A stretch of DNA of 64,000 bases from Bilophila sp964538355 (GCA_964538355.1 CAZIFC010000005.1:1-64000), one strand, 5' to 3'; shown: positions 18,133-27,310, counted from the first letter of the stretch. Made by a program: numbers and translations. Notes: generated by a model from the sequence alone, not told the origin.

Positions 18133-18149
18133 TGCAAATGCATTCGCAA
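18132..18149 (+). promoter_or_regulatory. Putative Zur operator
   Basis: TTGCAAATGCATTCGCAA is an 18-bp palindrome with one mismatched pair. It covers the -10/start region of the znuA promoter and sits between divergent zur and znuA. Zinc-loaded regulator binding here would block transcription. Confidence 0.65.
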
Positions 18150-18192
18150 TAGCAATAAACCGTCGACCGCTTCCCCGCAAGGAGTCCCCCTC

Positions 18193-19119
18193 ATGCGCCG
18201 CATCTTTTCCGCAATCATCCTTTGTGTGCTGCTGGGCTTCGGCTTCAGCCCGGCTTCGGCCCAGACGCATATGCTTGCCACCACGTTCCCCGTCTACCAG
18301 ATCCTCCGCAACATTGTCGGCACGCTGCCGGGAACGGATATCCAGCTCATGCTCCCGGCACAGGCAGGCTGCCCCCACGACTACGCCCTCACCCCGCAGG
18401 ACATGCGCAAGCTCGCGCAGGCGGATATTCTTGTCATCAACGGATTGGGCATGGAGGGCTTCCTCGGTTCGCCCGCCGCGCATACCCAAAAGGGGCTGCG
18501 CATCATCGACAGCTCCAAAGGCGTTTCCGGCATCCTGCCCTATTCGGAAACCGAGAGGCATGAACACCATGCCGGCGATCACGATCATGACCATAGCGGC
18601 ATGAATCCGCACCTGTTCGCCAGCCCCCGCATGGCGGCGCAGATGACCCGCTCCATCGCGGGGCAGCTTGCCGGACTCGATCCCTCCAATGCCGCCACCT
18701 ATTGGAGCAACGCCGAAAACTACGCCCGCAGGCTTGATGTGCTGTCCGACGAGTTTGCCGCTTTGGGGCGGAAGCTGAAGAACACGCACATTGTCACCCA
18801 GCACGGCGTATTCGACTATCTGGCCCGCGACATGGGGCTTCAGGTCGTCGCCGTCATTCAGGCCGGAGAAACACAGATGCCCTCCGCAGCGGACATGATC
18901 CGGCTTGCCAAGACCATCCGGGAACAGCGGGCCGGGGCCATCTTCACGGAGCCGCAATATCCCGACAAAATCGCCGCCATGTTGTCCCGCGAAACGGGCG
19001 TCCCCACGGCAAAGCTCGATCCCGCAGCCACCGGCCCCTCCGACGCCGCGCCCGAGTATTACGAAACGGTCATGCGCCGCAACCTCCGCACACTGGAGGA
19101 CACCCTTGGAAGCAACTAA
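18193..19119 (+). CDS. znuA: Zinc ABC transporter substrate-binding protein
   Basis: A 308-residue periplasmic metal-binding protein of the cluster A-I (ZnuA) type. The cleavable signal peptide ends near ASAQT. The metal ligands expected of the family lie in GCPHDY (His), NPHLFASP (His) and TQHGVFDY (His), with an acidic ligand in the C-lobe. The acidic His-rich loop HEHHAGDHDHDHSG is characteristic of zinc rather than manganese binders. The ATG at 18193 follows AAGGAG. It is the first gene of znuABC, under the putative Zur operator. Confidence 0.93.
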   Translation: MRRIFSAIILCVLLGFGFSPASAQTHMLATTFPVYQILRNIVGTLPGTDIQLMLPAQAGCPHDYALTPQDMRKLAQADILVINGLGMEGFLGSPAAHTQKGLRIIDSSKGVSGILPYSETERHEHHAGDHDHDHSGMNPHLFASPRMAAQMTRSIAGQLAGLDPSNAATYWSNAENYARRLDVLSDEFAALGRKLKNTHIVTQHGVFDYLARDMGLQVVAVIQAGETQMPSAADMIRLAKTIREQRAGAIFTEPQYPDKIAAMLSRETGVPTAKLDPAATGPSDAAPEYYETVMRRNLRTLEDTLGSN

Positions 19120-19864
19120 CGCCGTCGTTTTCCGGGACGTTTCCGTAACCCGGAGCGGCCTGCCCATTCTCGAGCATGTGAACGCGTCGGTGCCGCGCGG
19201 GAGCTGCACCGTCATCGTCGGCCCCAATGGAGCGGGAAAGACGACGCTTCTCCTTTCGCTCATCAAGGAAATGCGCCACAGCGGACGCATTGAAATCGGA
19301 ACCGGCCCAACCGGAAAGCCGCTGCGTCTCGGCTATGTGCCCCAACGCATCAGCATAGACCGGGGAATGCCCCTCACCGTGATGGAATTCCTCGTCATGG
19401 GCATCCAGAAACGCCCGCTCTGGCTCGGCATCCGCCCCTCGCTGCGGCAGCATTCCCTTGAACTGCTTGAAATGGTCAAGGCCGAGCACCTTGCGTCGCG
19501 CCGCCTCGGAAACCTTTCCGGCGGCGAAATGCAGCGGGTTTTGCTGGCCCTTGCCCTCCAGCAGGAACCGGAGCTGCTGGTTCTGGACGAGCCTTCGGCG
19601 GGGGTGGATTTTCAGGGCGAACACCTGTTTTGCGAGCTGCTGGACGAGCTGCGCCTTTCGCAGGGTTTCACACAACTCATGGTCAGTCACGATCTGGGCA
19701 TGGTTTTCCATCACGCAAACCATGTCATCTGCCTGAAACGGCGGGTCGTTGCCGAAGGCACGCCGGACGAGGTGATGACACCCGACAACCTTATGGATCT
19801 CTTCGGGATGCACATGGGGCTGATCCTGCCCCACTTCGCCGCCAAAAAGGACGCCCATGCCTGA
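19106..19864 (+). CDS. znuC: Zinc ABC transporter ATP-binding protein
   Basis: A 252-residue ABC ATPase that powers zinc import. Walker A is GPNGAGKTT at about residues 39-47, the ABC signature is NLSGGEMQRVLLA, Walker B is LLVLDEPSAGVD and the switch His is in VSHDLG. The start is a TTG at 19106, overlapping the znuA 3' end and preceded by GGAGGA; I see no ATG that would keep the first beta strand. The gene overlaps znuB by 8 bases. Confidence 0.93.
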   Translation: MEATNAVVFRDVSVTRSGLPILEHVNASVPRGSCTVIVGPNGAGKTTLLLSLIKEMRHSGRIEIGTGPTGKPLRLGYVPQRISIDRGMPLTVMEFLVMGIQKRPLWLGIRPSLRQHSLELLEMVKAEHLASRRLGNLSGGEMQRVLLALALQQEPELLVLDEPSAGVDFQGEHLFCELLDELRLSQGFTQLMVSHDLGMVFHHANHVICLKRRVVAEGTPDEVMTPDNLMDLFGMHMGLILPHFAAKKDAHA

Positions 19865-20717
19865 TCTCACGCCGCTCTACCATCTTGTATCGCTGCTGCC
19901 CTTCGAATGCCTGCAAGCCCGGTTCATGCAGCAGGCAATGCTCGCGCTCATCCTGCTGGCTCCGATGGCGGCAACCATGGGCGTACAGGTCGTCAGCTTC
20001 CGCATGGCCTTCTTTTCCGACGCCATCAGTCATTCGGCCTTTGCGGGGGTTGCGCTGGGACTGCTTTTTGCCGTTGATCCGCATCTTGCCATGCCGCTTT
20101 TCGGGGTTCTGGTCGGCTTCGGCATCATGGCGGTGCAGCGCAACAGCGCACTGTCCTCCGATACGATCATCGGGGTCTTTTTTTCGGCGGTCATGGCCTT
20201 CGGGCTTGCCATCGTCAGCCGGGACAACGCCGTGGCCCGCGATCTCCAGCAATTCCTCTATGGCGACATCCTGACGATTACGGAAACCGACATCCGCTGG
20301 CTCATCGTCCTGTTCCTTGCGCTGGCGGCCTTCCAGATCCGGGGCTACAACAAGCTCCTGTACATCGGGCTTAACCCCGTGGTTGCCGGAGCGCACCGCA
20401 TCCATGTGAGGTTCTGGCAATACCTGTTTTCCGGGCTGCTGGCGTTGGTCGTGATGTTCTCGGTCTGGGCGGTCGGCGTGCTGCTGGTAACGGCCATGCT
20501 CATCGTGCCCGCAGCCACGGCCCGCAATCTGGCCCGAACCGCAGGCGGCATGTTCTGGTGGTCAATCCTCGTCAGCATCAGTTCCGCCATTGCGGGGCTG
20601 GTCATTTCCGCGCAGGACTGGGCAGGAACCGCCACAGGCGCAACCGTGATCCTCGTGGCCTGCGTGTGGTTTCTGGCGAGCGCGGTGCTCGCTTCCCTTC
20701 GGGGGGAGAGGCGTTAG
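19857..20717 (+). CDS. znuB: Zinc ABC transporter permease
   Basis: A 286-residue inner-membrane permease of the metal ABC-3 family with about eight hydrophobic helices. Typical segments are VVSFRMAFFSDAISHSAFAG in the first third and GVLLVTAMLIVPAATARNLA near the end. It forms the membrane channel for ZnuA/ZnuC. The start overlaps znuC. The gene ends convergent with the SGNH-esterase gene. Confidence 0.94.
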   Translation: MPDLTPLYHLVSLLPFECLQARFMQQAMLALILLAPMAATMGVQVVSFRMAFFSDAISHSAFAGVALGLLFAVDPHLAMPLFGVLVGFGIMAVQRNSALSSDTIIGVFFSAVMAFGLAIVSRDNAVARDLQQFLYGDILTITETDIRWLIVLFLALAAFQIRGYNKLLYIGLNPVVAGAHRIHVRFWQYLFSGLLALVVMFSVWAVGVLLVTAMLIVPAATARNLARTAGGMFWWSILVSISSAIAGLVISAQDWAGTATGATVILVACVWFLASAVLASLRGERR

Positions 20718-20844
20718 CGAAGCCATTGCACCGCGACGAAAGGAAAAGGCCCGGAAAGAGCCCCGGGGAGAGGATGGTCACACTGGCTCCGGTCACACAG
20801 GCTCCGGAAAACGGCCTCTCCCCACCCTCCGCCTGAACCTGCTC

Positions 20845-22824
20845 CTACCTGTGCAGTACGCCGGCATGGAAGGCCACATGCAGCGGCAACTCTTCCAGCC
20901 AGTAAATCCAGTCGTGCGAACCGGGCGTTTCCCTGTATTGGTAAACAAAGCCGCCCTTGCGAAGGGTGTCCCGAAAGGCCCTGTTCTCCGCAAGTACCGC
21001 CGTATCCTGCTGGCCCGTGGAAATGAGCATCCGGGGGGCACCCGCGGGCTGGAACCGCGAAAGAAGCTTTTGTGCGGAATAGGCATTCCACAGCGCGGGG
21101 TTTTCCTTCATGGGGCCGAGCACGTCACGGATCTTCCACTGGCCGGGGTGCTTGGTAATATCCAGCACGCCGCTCATGGAGCTGGTGGAAGAGAACGTTC
21201 CGGGATGCCGCAAGGACAGCACAAACGCGCCATGCCCGCCCATGCTCATGCCCATGACCCCGCGCCGGGGCAGCACCGGAAACGTCCGCTCCACCTGCGG
21301 CAGCAGCTCGTTCATGAAAAAGCTCTCCATGCGGCTCCGCTTCTGGTAGGGGCTGTCCGCATACCACCCGGTTTTCCCGCAGGACGGGGCAATGAAGACC
21401 AGCCGCTCACGGGTTGCCAGCTTTGCCAGCAGCGATCCGGCCTGCGTGTTCCACACGTCTCCGCCCTCGAACGCGCCGTGCAGCAGATAGACGACCGGAA
21501 AACGTTCTCCGGGTTTCCGGTCCGCGGGCAAGAACGCGTAGCACGCGACCTTCTCGCCTCGCTGTGCCGAATCCACGGCAAAGGGAATCCCGCCCTGCCC
21601 TGCAATGGCAGGAGCCTCTTTCGGGGCAACCGGCACCTGTGCCGCAGCGGACGGAGCCGAAGCCGGGCCTTTCGGGGGCAGCGGCTGTCCCGCAGTCCGG
21701 TATTTGCCAAGCCCAAGCGTTTTTTCCACGGCAGGTTCCACGGCGGCGGACAGCATCGTGCCCCCATCCTCCGTAACATGCACCATATCCTTGTACCGCA
21801 GGCGGACGTGCTTGCCCTTATGCTCGGCAAAGGTCGTGTAGTTGCCCTGCGCGTCGGCAAGCGTCCTGACGGTATCCACAAAAACGCCGTTGTAGGTTTC
21901 GCAGGCCTGCCGCTGAAGCTCGCTCAGGCGGCGGATGCGGGTTGCGTACGGCTCCTTGCCCATGATCGGCAGCCCGGCCCACACGACCTTTGCGCCCTTC
22001 GCGGTGGCAATGGCGAGCAGACGCTCCGCCCTGCCCCGGTAGATGTCCTTCCAGGATTCGCTGTCCGCATGATGCCGCTTGCGATCCCCGTCGATGATAT
22101 CCTGCGCGTCGTTGGCCCCCATGCAGATGACGACCAGATCCGGATCGTACTTCCCGACAAGCTCCTCAAGATGGCCGGGCCAGTCAAAGTAGTCCTGACG
22201 GCTCAGCCCGGTAGAGTATTTTCCTTCGCGGACGACATCCATATCCGGGCGTTTCCGCAAGGTGCGCTGGAGTACCGGCCCGAAGCCTTCCATCATCATG
22301 GAGTCACCGATCAGCAGCACCAGCGGCTTTTCACGCCCTGCCCGAACCGGAGACGGGGGCGTTTCCGGCTGTGCGGGCTGTTGCAGGGAATCGGCAGGCA
22401 GAGCCGTTTCCGTTTCTCCGGGCAGCGAAGCAAGCGGCGGGGTTTCGGCAGGCGGCACGGCGGAGGAAGTGGACGGCGGCACGGATTCGGGAAGCGAAGG
22501 CGCGGCGGACGCCTCCGGGGAGGGGCCAGACGCAACCGCGGTCTGCTCCTCGGGGGATTCCACTGCGCCGATCCGCCAATCCGGTGAACACCCGGCGACC
22601 AGCCGGCCTTCGGACTCCGAAAGCGCGGCAAGCCCCGTGGCACCGGCGACCTGCTTCACGGCCTGCCCGATGGCGGCGGCAGGCGGGAAATCAATGCCCG
22701 CCCGTTCCAGAAAGGCGGAGAAACGCCCGGCGTCCAGAAAAAGCATCAGCACAAACACCAGCGCGTACATGGCGCAGGCCCTGCCCGATGTCATGTTCTG
22801 ATCAACGCGGAAAGGATTCTTCAT
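20845..22824 (-). CDS. Two-domain envelope protein: SGNH hydrolase (DUF459-like) fused to an esterase-D-like domain
   Basis: A 659-residue protein. One membrane anchor (about residues 17-32) is followed by a low-complexity Pro/Ser/Ala/Glu linker (about 90-160). An SGNH domain has GDS with Ser175, GAND with Asn238, and DMVH with Asp346 and His349. After a second linker (380-410) comes an alpha/beta hydrolase of the esterase D/tributyrin esterase type: HG at 449-450, nucleophile Ser527 in GMSMGG, Asp607 and His637. Both active sites look complete. It lies 15 bases downstream of an MBOAT O-acyltransferase, so it probably works on acylated envelope glycans. The SGNH half could transfer and the second half remove acyl groups; that division is inference. 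Confidence 0.85.
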   Translation of the reverse strand: MKNPFRVDQNMTSGRACAMYALVFVLMLFLDAGRFSAFLERAGIDFPPAAAIGQAVKQVAGATGLAALSESEGRLVAGCSPDWRIGAVESPEEQTAVASGPSPEASAAPSLPESVPPSTSSAVPPAETPPLASLPGETETALPADSLQQPAQPETPPSPVRAGREKPLVLLIGDSMMMEGFGPVLQRTLRKRPDMDVVREGKYSTGLSRQDYFDWPGHLEELVGKYDPDLVVICMGANDAQDIIDGDRKRHHADSESWKDIYRGRAERLLAIATAKGAKVVWAGLPIMGKEPYATRIRRLSELQRQACETYNGVFVDTVRTLADAQGNYTTFAEHKGKHVRLRYKDMVHVTEDGGTMLSAAVEPAVEKTLGLGKYRTAGQPLPPKGPASAPSAAAQVPVAPKEAPAIAGQGGIPFAVDSAQRGEKVACYAFLPADRKPGERFPVVYLLHGAFEGGDVWNTQAGSLLAKLATRERLVFIAPSCGKTGWYADSPYQKRSRMESFFMNELLPQVERTFPVLPRRGVMGMSMGGHGAFVLSLRHPGTFSSTSSMSGVLDITKHPGQWKIRDVLGPMKENPALWNAYSAQKLLSRFQPAGAPRMLISTGQQDTAVLAENRAFRDTLRKGGFVYQYRETPGSHDWIYWLEELPLHVAFHAGVLHR

Positions 22825-22839
22825 TCGTGGCCTCGTTCA

Positions 22840-24288
22840 TCAGAATTGAAAATAAATGAAGGGCATAACGCCGTCAGGCCCCATCTTGAGCACAAAGCCG
22901 CCCACAAGTGCGAGCACCGCCGCCTGCACGGGCCACGGGAGGCGTTCCTGCATGTCCACAAAAAACGTGAACAGCCGCGCCCCCCAGATCTGGATCGCCA
23001 GACCGATGAGCACCGCCGGTATCACCAGCATCTGGAAACCTTCCCCCGGCTGTCCGAACAGGAAAATCCGGCGGAGGATCTCAAGGCTGCGATCCATGTC
23101 TTCGGCACGGAAAAAAATCCACAGGAACGATACGAAGTGGAACGTCAGGAGCCACGCCGCACCAGCACCAATCCAGCGCAGCGGCCCGGAAGCAGACCCG
23201 CCTTCGGGCCAGACGCGCCGTTTCCACTGGTGGAAGGCGTGCACCACCGCAAGCCCCACGCCGTGCATGACGCCCCAGACAAGGAACCGGATGTTGGAGC
23301 CGTGCCACAGCCCGCCCAAGGCCATCGTAATGACAAGGTTCAGATAGCGGTTTCCGCGGCGGCTCCCCCCCAGCGGAATGTACAGGTAGTCCCGGAGCCA
23401 CAGCGACAGGGTAATGTGCCACCGCCTCCAGAAATCCTGTATGTTCAGGGAAAGATAGGGGGAACGGAAGTTTTCCGGCAACCGGAAGCCCATCAGCCGC
23501 CCTACGCCGATTGCCATGTCCGAATATCCTGAAAAATCGCAGAATATCTGTATGGAGTAGGCGTACACCGCGGCAAGGACCGTCCACGAGGAATAGAATT
23601 CCGGCGACTCGAACACCTCGCGCACGATGTGTTCGGACAGGTAGCTCGCGATGACGACCTTCTTGAACAGGCCGCTGAGGATGAGCGCAAAGCCTTCCTG
23701 CACATCACGGGATCTCCATGTCCGGTGTCCGAGCTGCGGCAGGAACTGACGCGCACGCAGGATAGGCCCAGCCAGAATGGTGGGGAAGAACGAGACGAAC
23801 AGCAGCACGTCCATGAACGCACGCGGCGGCTCTTCCGGGCAGCGGTAATGATCGATAGCGTAGGAAAGGCCCTGAAACGTATAGAAGGACAACCCCACCG
23901 GAAACAGGATTTCCGTAGTCGGCAGCGCATGGCGCAGGATGCCCGCCTCCAGCCCGGCGGCACTCGCCAACGATTCAAGGCCGAGAATCAGGAATTCGTA
24001 GTACTTGAAAAAGGCCAGCAAGCCCACATGCAGGGCAATATCCAGCGCGATGATCCTCTTCCGCATCTGCGCGAGATCCCGAAAATGCGCCATCAGGCGG
24101 ACTGTTCCCCAGTTGAGGGCAGCAACCGTCAGCAGCAGCGGGATGAAGGCGACGCCAGCCAGCGCGTAGAAGAACACGTTGCAGACGAGCAGAAATACCC
24201 TGTATGCCTCATCCCGTTCGCGCAGCAGCCAGCCTCCGAAAAGAGCCAGCAGGAAAAAGGTTGCAAACTCCAGCGTGACGAAATTCAT
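22840..24288 (-). CDS. MBOAT-family O-acyltransferase (AlgI/PatA-like)
   Basis: A 482-residue polytopic membrane protein of the MBOAT family, with about ten helices. Conserved features are FPTILAGPILRARQFLPQL, the DFSGYSDMAIG segment, FWRRWHITLSLWLRDYLYIPLGG, and the catalytic His in GGLWHGSN. AlgI/PatA proteins pass acetyl groups across the inner membrane to a periplasmic SGNH partner, which matches the downstream gene. The ATG at 24288 starts the first membrane helix; the frame is open upstream but reads poorly there. The glycan acceptor (peptidoglycan or exopolysaccharide) is unknown. Confidence 0.92.
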   Translation of the reverse strand: MNFVTLEFATFFLLALFGGWLLRERDEAYRVFLLVCNVFFYALAGVAFIPLLLTVAALNWGTVRLMAHFRDLAQMRKRIIALDIALHVGLLAFFKYYEFLILGLESLASAAGLEAGILRHALPTTEILFPVGLSFYTFQGLSYAIDHYRCPEEPPRAFMDVLLFVSFFPTILAGPILRARQFLPQLGHRTWRSRDVQEGFALILSGLFKKVVIASYLSEHIVREVFESPEFYSSWTVLAAVYAYSIQIFCDFSGYSDMAIGVGRLMGFRLPENFRSPYLSLNIQDFWRRWHITLSLWLRDYLYIPLGGSRRGNRYLNLVITMALGGLWHGSNIRFLVWGVMHGVGLAVVHAFHQWKRRVWPEGGSASGPLRWIGAGAAWLLTFHFVSFLWIFFRAEDMDRSLEILRRIFLFGQPGEGFQMLVIPAVLIGLAIQIWGARLFTFFVDMQERLPWPVQAAVLALVGGFVLKMGPDGVMPFIYFQF

Positions 24289-24412
24289 CAGGAAGCCCTT
24301 CAGCCTTCCCGCAGGAAGGCGACGTTTGCGGGCCCGCAGGGGCCCCTCCTCTTTTCGGAAAAGCCTTTCGGAACCTGCTTGGAAAAACAGGACAATCGCA
24401 CGATCACATGCG

Positions 24413-24451
24413 AAAAGGCGCGGGTTTCGCATCATATCGAAACCCCGCGCC
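24413..24451 (-). terminator. Intrinsic terminator downstream of mltA
   Basis: On the minus strand GGCGCGGGGTTTCG pairs with CGAAACCCGCGCC and is followed by TTTTCGC. It separates mltA from the MBOAT-esterase unit. Confidence 0.8.
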
Positions 24452-24513
24452 CCTTGCAAGCCGAGCGTGCGCGGCCCAGTCTATCAATCTGATTTACTGT
24501 TGCTTTTCATCCA

Positions 24514-25686
24514 TCAGCGGGGCAGCAGCAGATAAACGGCTCCCCGCGTGTCCAGATAGCTTGCCGTCCGGGTTGCGACCTCCCCGTTGCCGCAGAAAAG
24601 ATCCACGCGGTTGCGCTTGATGGCTCCGCCGGTATCCTGCGGCAGGGTCAGCGCATTGAACGGCAGGACATGATCGCCGTTTTCATTCGGCAGAGCCACG
24701 TTCATCAGGGTCAGAAGGCCGTTGGGCAAAACGCTCTGGTCGGTCGCCACGCTTACCCAGGGGGTAATCCGGCGGCCCATGCTGCCCTTTGAACCTTGTG
24801 TGCCCGGTGCTCCGAACTTGAAAAAGACATAGCTGGGATTGGTGTCCAGAAGCTCCTCAACCTGATCGGGATGCGCGGCCAGCCAGTCGCGGATGGCAAA
24901 CATGCTCACGTCCTCCCGCTTCAGCAGCCCGCGATCGACCATGACCCGGCCCAGCGAAACGTACTTGTGCCCGTTCTGGCCATTATACAGGACATAACGG
25001 ATGGAGCCGTCCTCGAAGCGAAGACGCCCGGAGCCCTGAATCTGGAGCATGAAGATATCCACCGGATTTTCTACCCATGCCAGCTCAAGCCCCCGTCCCC
25101 GCAACGCGCCCCTGCGATCGATGGCATGACGCGAATGGTAGGGCCGCTTCCGTTTCAGATCTGCCGGACGGCTGTACAGCGGATATTGGAATGTTCCCTT
25201 CTTGACGCGGGAGGCGGGAATTTCCGGCTCGTAGTAGCCGGTAAAGCCAAAGTCGGGACCAAGGCGCACCCAGCGGAAATCGGAGGCCAGCAGATCCGGG
25301 GCACCGTCCAGCAGCGGCAGGAGGCGCAGCAGATGCTCAAGCCCCTTACGCATGTCTCCATAGGTAACCTGAAGCGTCGGCGTATTCACCGCCACGCGGG
25401 AGGCGGGCTTTGCCCGAACGTATGAAAGGCTTTGCTGCACGGCAAAGCGCATGTCGTTCCACGACTCCATCCCCTGCCGCGCCGAAGCCAGCCCCCGCGC
25501 AAGGCGAAAGGCCTCTTCGTCCGAGACGGGAAAGACACCGGGGGTTTCCAGCGGCGCGACGCGCACGGCCTCGGCAATGTCGGGCATACTGGGCGCGGCC
25601 TCGGGACGAGGGGCCTTGCTTGCACAGGCGGAGAGAAGGAACAGGCACAGGACACAAACCCCAAACAGGGGACAGCGGCGCAACAC
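24514..25686 (-). CDS. mltA: Membrane-bound lytic murein transglycosylase A
   Basis: A 390-residue lipoprotein that cleaves peptidoglycan to 1,6-anhydro-muropeptides. The lipobox LLSAC follows a short hydrophobic signal. MltA-family motifs are FGFTGYYEPEIPAS, IFMLQIQGSGRL, YNGQNGHKYVSLG and, near the C-terminus, QDTGGAIKRNRVDLFCG, which carries the catalytic Asp. The start is uncertain: no ATG fits, and I chose the GTG at 25686 with AGAGGG upstream; a TTG at 25722 would add 12 residues. It is transcribed alone, away from tRNA-Gly. Confidence 0.92.
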   Translation of the reverse strand: MLRRCPLFGVCVLCLFLLSACASKAPRPEAAPSMPDIAEAVRVAPLETPGVFPVSDEEAFRLARGLASARQGMESWNDMRFAVQQSLSYVRAKPASRVAVNTPTLQVTYGDMRKGLEHLLRLLPLLDGAPDLLASDFRWVRLGPDFGFTGYYEPEIPASRVKKGTFQYPLYSRPADLKRKRPYHSRHAIDRRGALRGRGLELAWVENPVDIFMLQIQGSGRLRFEDGSIRYVLYNGQNGHKYVSLGRVMVDRGLLKREDVSMFAIRDWLAAHPDQVEELLDTNPSYVFFKFGAPGTQGSKGSMGRRITPWVSVATDQSVLPNGLLTLMNVALPNENGDHVLPFNALTLPQDTGGAIKRNRVDLFCGNGEVATRTASYLDTRGAVYLLLPR

Positions 25687-25811
25687 GATACAACACCCTC
25701 TCGCAACAAGTTGAATTGACAAAAGCCGTTGCTGTGTACCGTATCATCAGGCCCGATGCAACGCCCTCTTTTTCAGCGCAGAAAAAAATTTCCTTTTTTC
25801 CAAAAAAAAGC

Positions 25812-25838
25812 TTGACGAAAAGGCTGTGCCGATATAAA
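25812..25838 (+). promoter_or_regulatory. Candidate promoter of tRNA-Gly
   Basis: TTGACG (25812-25817) and TATAAA (25833-25838) are separated by a short 15-base spacer. The -10 lies 14 bases before the mature tRNA. Confidence 0.5.
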
Positions 25839-25852
25839 CAGTCTCTCGTTCT

Positions 25853-25927
<75 letters not shown>

Positions 25928-25935
25928 TATATTTT

Positions 25936-25974
25936 GCCCTTGTTCGCCAGCTGGCTGGAGCAGGGGCTTTTCTT
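25936..25974 (+). terminator. Terminator after tRNA-Gly
   Basis: GCCCTTGTTC pairs with GAGCAGGGGC (with G-U pairs), followed by TTTTCTTT. Confidence 0.7.
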
Positions 25975-26099
25975 TGGCTCCGCTTCCCCAAAAGTGCGGA
26001 AGCGTCAACAATAGATTCCTCCATTCCCGTGCTCGGCCTGCCGCAGACATGCAACAGAGCCACTCCATACACGAACACAGATTCCTACGTTCATGAAAC

Positions 26100-26132
26100 A
26101 AGGCTCGGAAAGCTCCTTTCCGGGCCTTTTTC
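26100..26132 (+). terminator. Orphan plus-strand terminator
   Basis: AAGGCTCGGAAAG pairs with CTTTCCGGGCCTT, followed by TTTC. It lies 170 bases after tRNA-Gly, beyond that gene's own terminator. Confidence 0.6.
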
Positions 26133-26265
26133 ATATCCATCGGCAAGAGCACTTCGTCCAGCAAGCGGAGCGGGGGTTATTCGAGTTGCAGGCGAAACGC
26201 TTTGTGCGAACCGCTTCACGAAGCGAACAGGTACCCCCCGGCATAGCGGGAGGTTTGCTTTCCAT

Positions 26266-26297
26266 ACAAAAAGGGGCCTCCCCGAAGGAAGGCCCCT
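26266..26297 (-). terminator. Intrinsic terminator of ddh
   Basis: On the minus strand AGGGGCCT and AGGCCCCT form the stem and TTTTTG follows. It lies 18 bases past the ddh stop. Confidence 0.8.
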
Positions 26298-26314
26298 GAA
26301 AAGCAAGCTCAGAC

Positions 26315-27244
26315 CTAGACAAGGCGTCCGATGTTGGCGATCCGTTCGCCGGGCAGGAGCTGCACCGGGGGCACATCCACCAGCGTGAACGCACCGAAGC
26401 GGCCCGCCTGAGCGAAACGCACGGCGGCGCGGGCGCAGGACACCAGCACCTGAGCGGTCAGGGCCGGGTTGTCGATACGCATGTCAAAGGTGAAGTGCTG
26501 GTTCGCAGTCAGGCCGGAAGCACCGATACGTTCCATCAGCACGCCGTGGGAAGCGTCCGCCACGCGGGGCAGTTCTTCCTGCGTCACCTGGCGCACTTCC
26601 AGCGGATCGTGGCTGAAATAGGGATCGGCCTGAATGGCGGCCTTGACGTCTTCAAACGCTGCGCCGTCCTCAAGCACCACATAGACGAGGCGCGAGTGGC
26701 GGCCGCCGCCCATAGGAATGGTGATGGACGTGGCGTCCGCCACACCCGCGATTGCCCGGGCAGCCACGGAGTGGCCCATGGAGCGGCCGCGTCCGAAGTT
26801 GGTGAAGGTGGTTCCCACGGGAGCCATGGCTTCAAAAAGGGCGCGAACCACGGAGTCCGTGCCGGGGTCCCAGCCTGCGGCGGTGATGGCTACGCCCTTG
26901 CCCTTGGCGGCAGCGGCTTCCATCTTTTCGAGGGCCTCGACAATCCGATCGTGGATGTCGAAACTGTCCACCGTGTTGTACCCCTTTGCGAGCAACCCGC
27001 TGGCCAGATCGGGAATCTGGCGGGACGGGGCGCACAGCACCACGACATCCGGCTTTCCGGCGGCCGCTTCCAGCTCTTCAAGGCTGGCGTATTCCGCAAC
27101 GCCGCGCAGATCGTTGGGGGTCTTTCCGATGGATTCCCTGCGGCGGACAACGCCCACGCAGGTGAAATCGGGCTGAGCCTCCAACGCTTCAATGGTATAA
27201 CGTCCGATATTACCCAAACCGATGACGGCAGCTTTTATTGACAT
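26315..27244 (-). CDS. ddh: meso-Diaminopimelate D-dehydrogenase
   Basis: A 309-residue NADPH-dependent dehydrogenase that turns tetrahydrodipicolinate and ammonia into meso-diaminopimelate in one step, for lysine and peptidoglycan. The N-terminal nucleotide-binding motif is VIGLGNIGRYTIEAL. The family motif GWDPGTDS is present, as are GRGRSMGHSVAARAI and the C-terminal CARAAVRFAQAGRFGAFTLVDVPP. The ATG at 27244 has GGAGG 6 bases upstream and is preferred to one ten codons earlier. The gene follows the AlaX-like gene by 66 bases on the same strand. Confidence 0.9.
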   Translation of the reverse strand: MSIKAAVIGLGNIGRYTIEALEAQPDFTCVGVVRRRESIGKTPNDLRGVAEYASLEELEAAAGKPDVVVLCAPSRQIPDLASGLLAKGYNTVDSFDIHDRIVEALEKMEAAAAKGKGVAITAAGWDPGTDSVVRALFEAMAPVGTTFTNFGRGRSMGHSVAARAIAGVADATSITIPMGGGRHSRLVYVVLEDGAAFEDVKAAIQADPYFSHDPLEVRQVTQEELPRVADASHGVLMERIGASGLTANQHFTFDMRIDNPALTAQVLVSCARAAVRFAQAGRFGAFTLVDVPPVQLLPGERIANIGRLV

Positions 27245-27310
27245 TCTGGCCTCCAGATAAAAAATGTCACTCAATTAAACATGAAATGAACGTCTTGTAA
27301 AACAGGCGGT

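Larger units (their letters stand above)
25975..26314. other. Gene-free, hairpin-rich gap between tRNA-Gly and ddh
   Basis: About 340 bases with no credible gene. It holds a hairpin CGCTTCC / GGAAGCG near 25980-26003, a strong plus-strand terminator at 26100-26132, a weak CCCCCCG / CGGGAGG hairpin near 26234, and the ddh terminator. The plus-strand terminator has no protein gene to serve, so a short untranslated RNA between 25975 and 26132 is possible. Confidence 0.45.
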
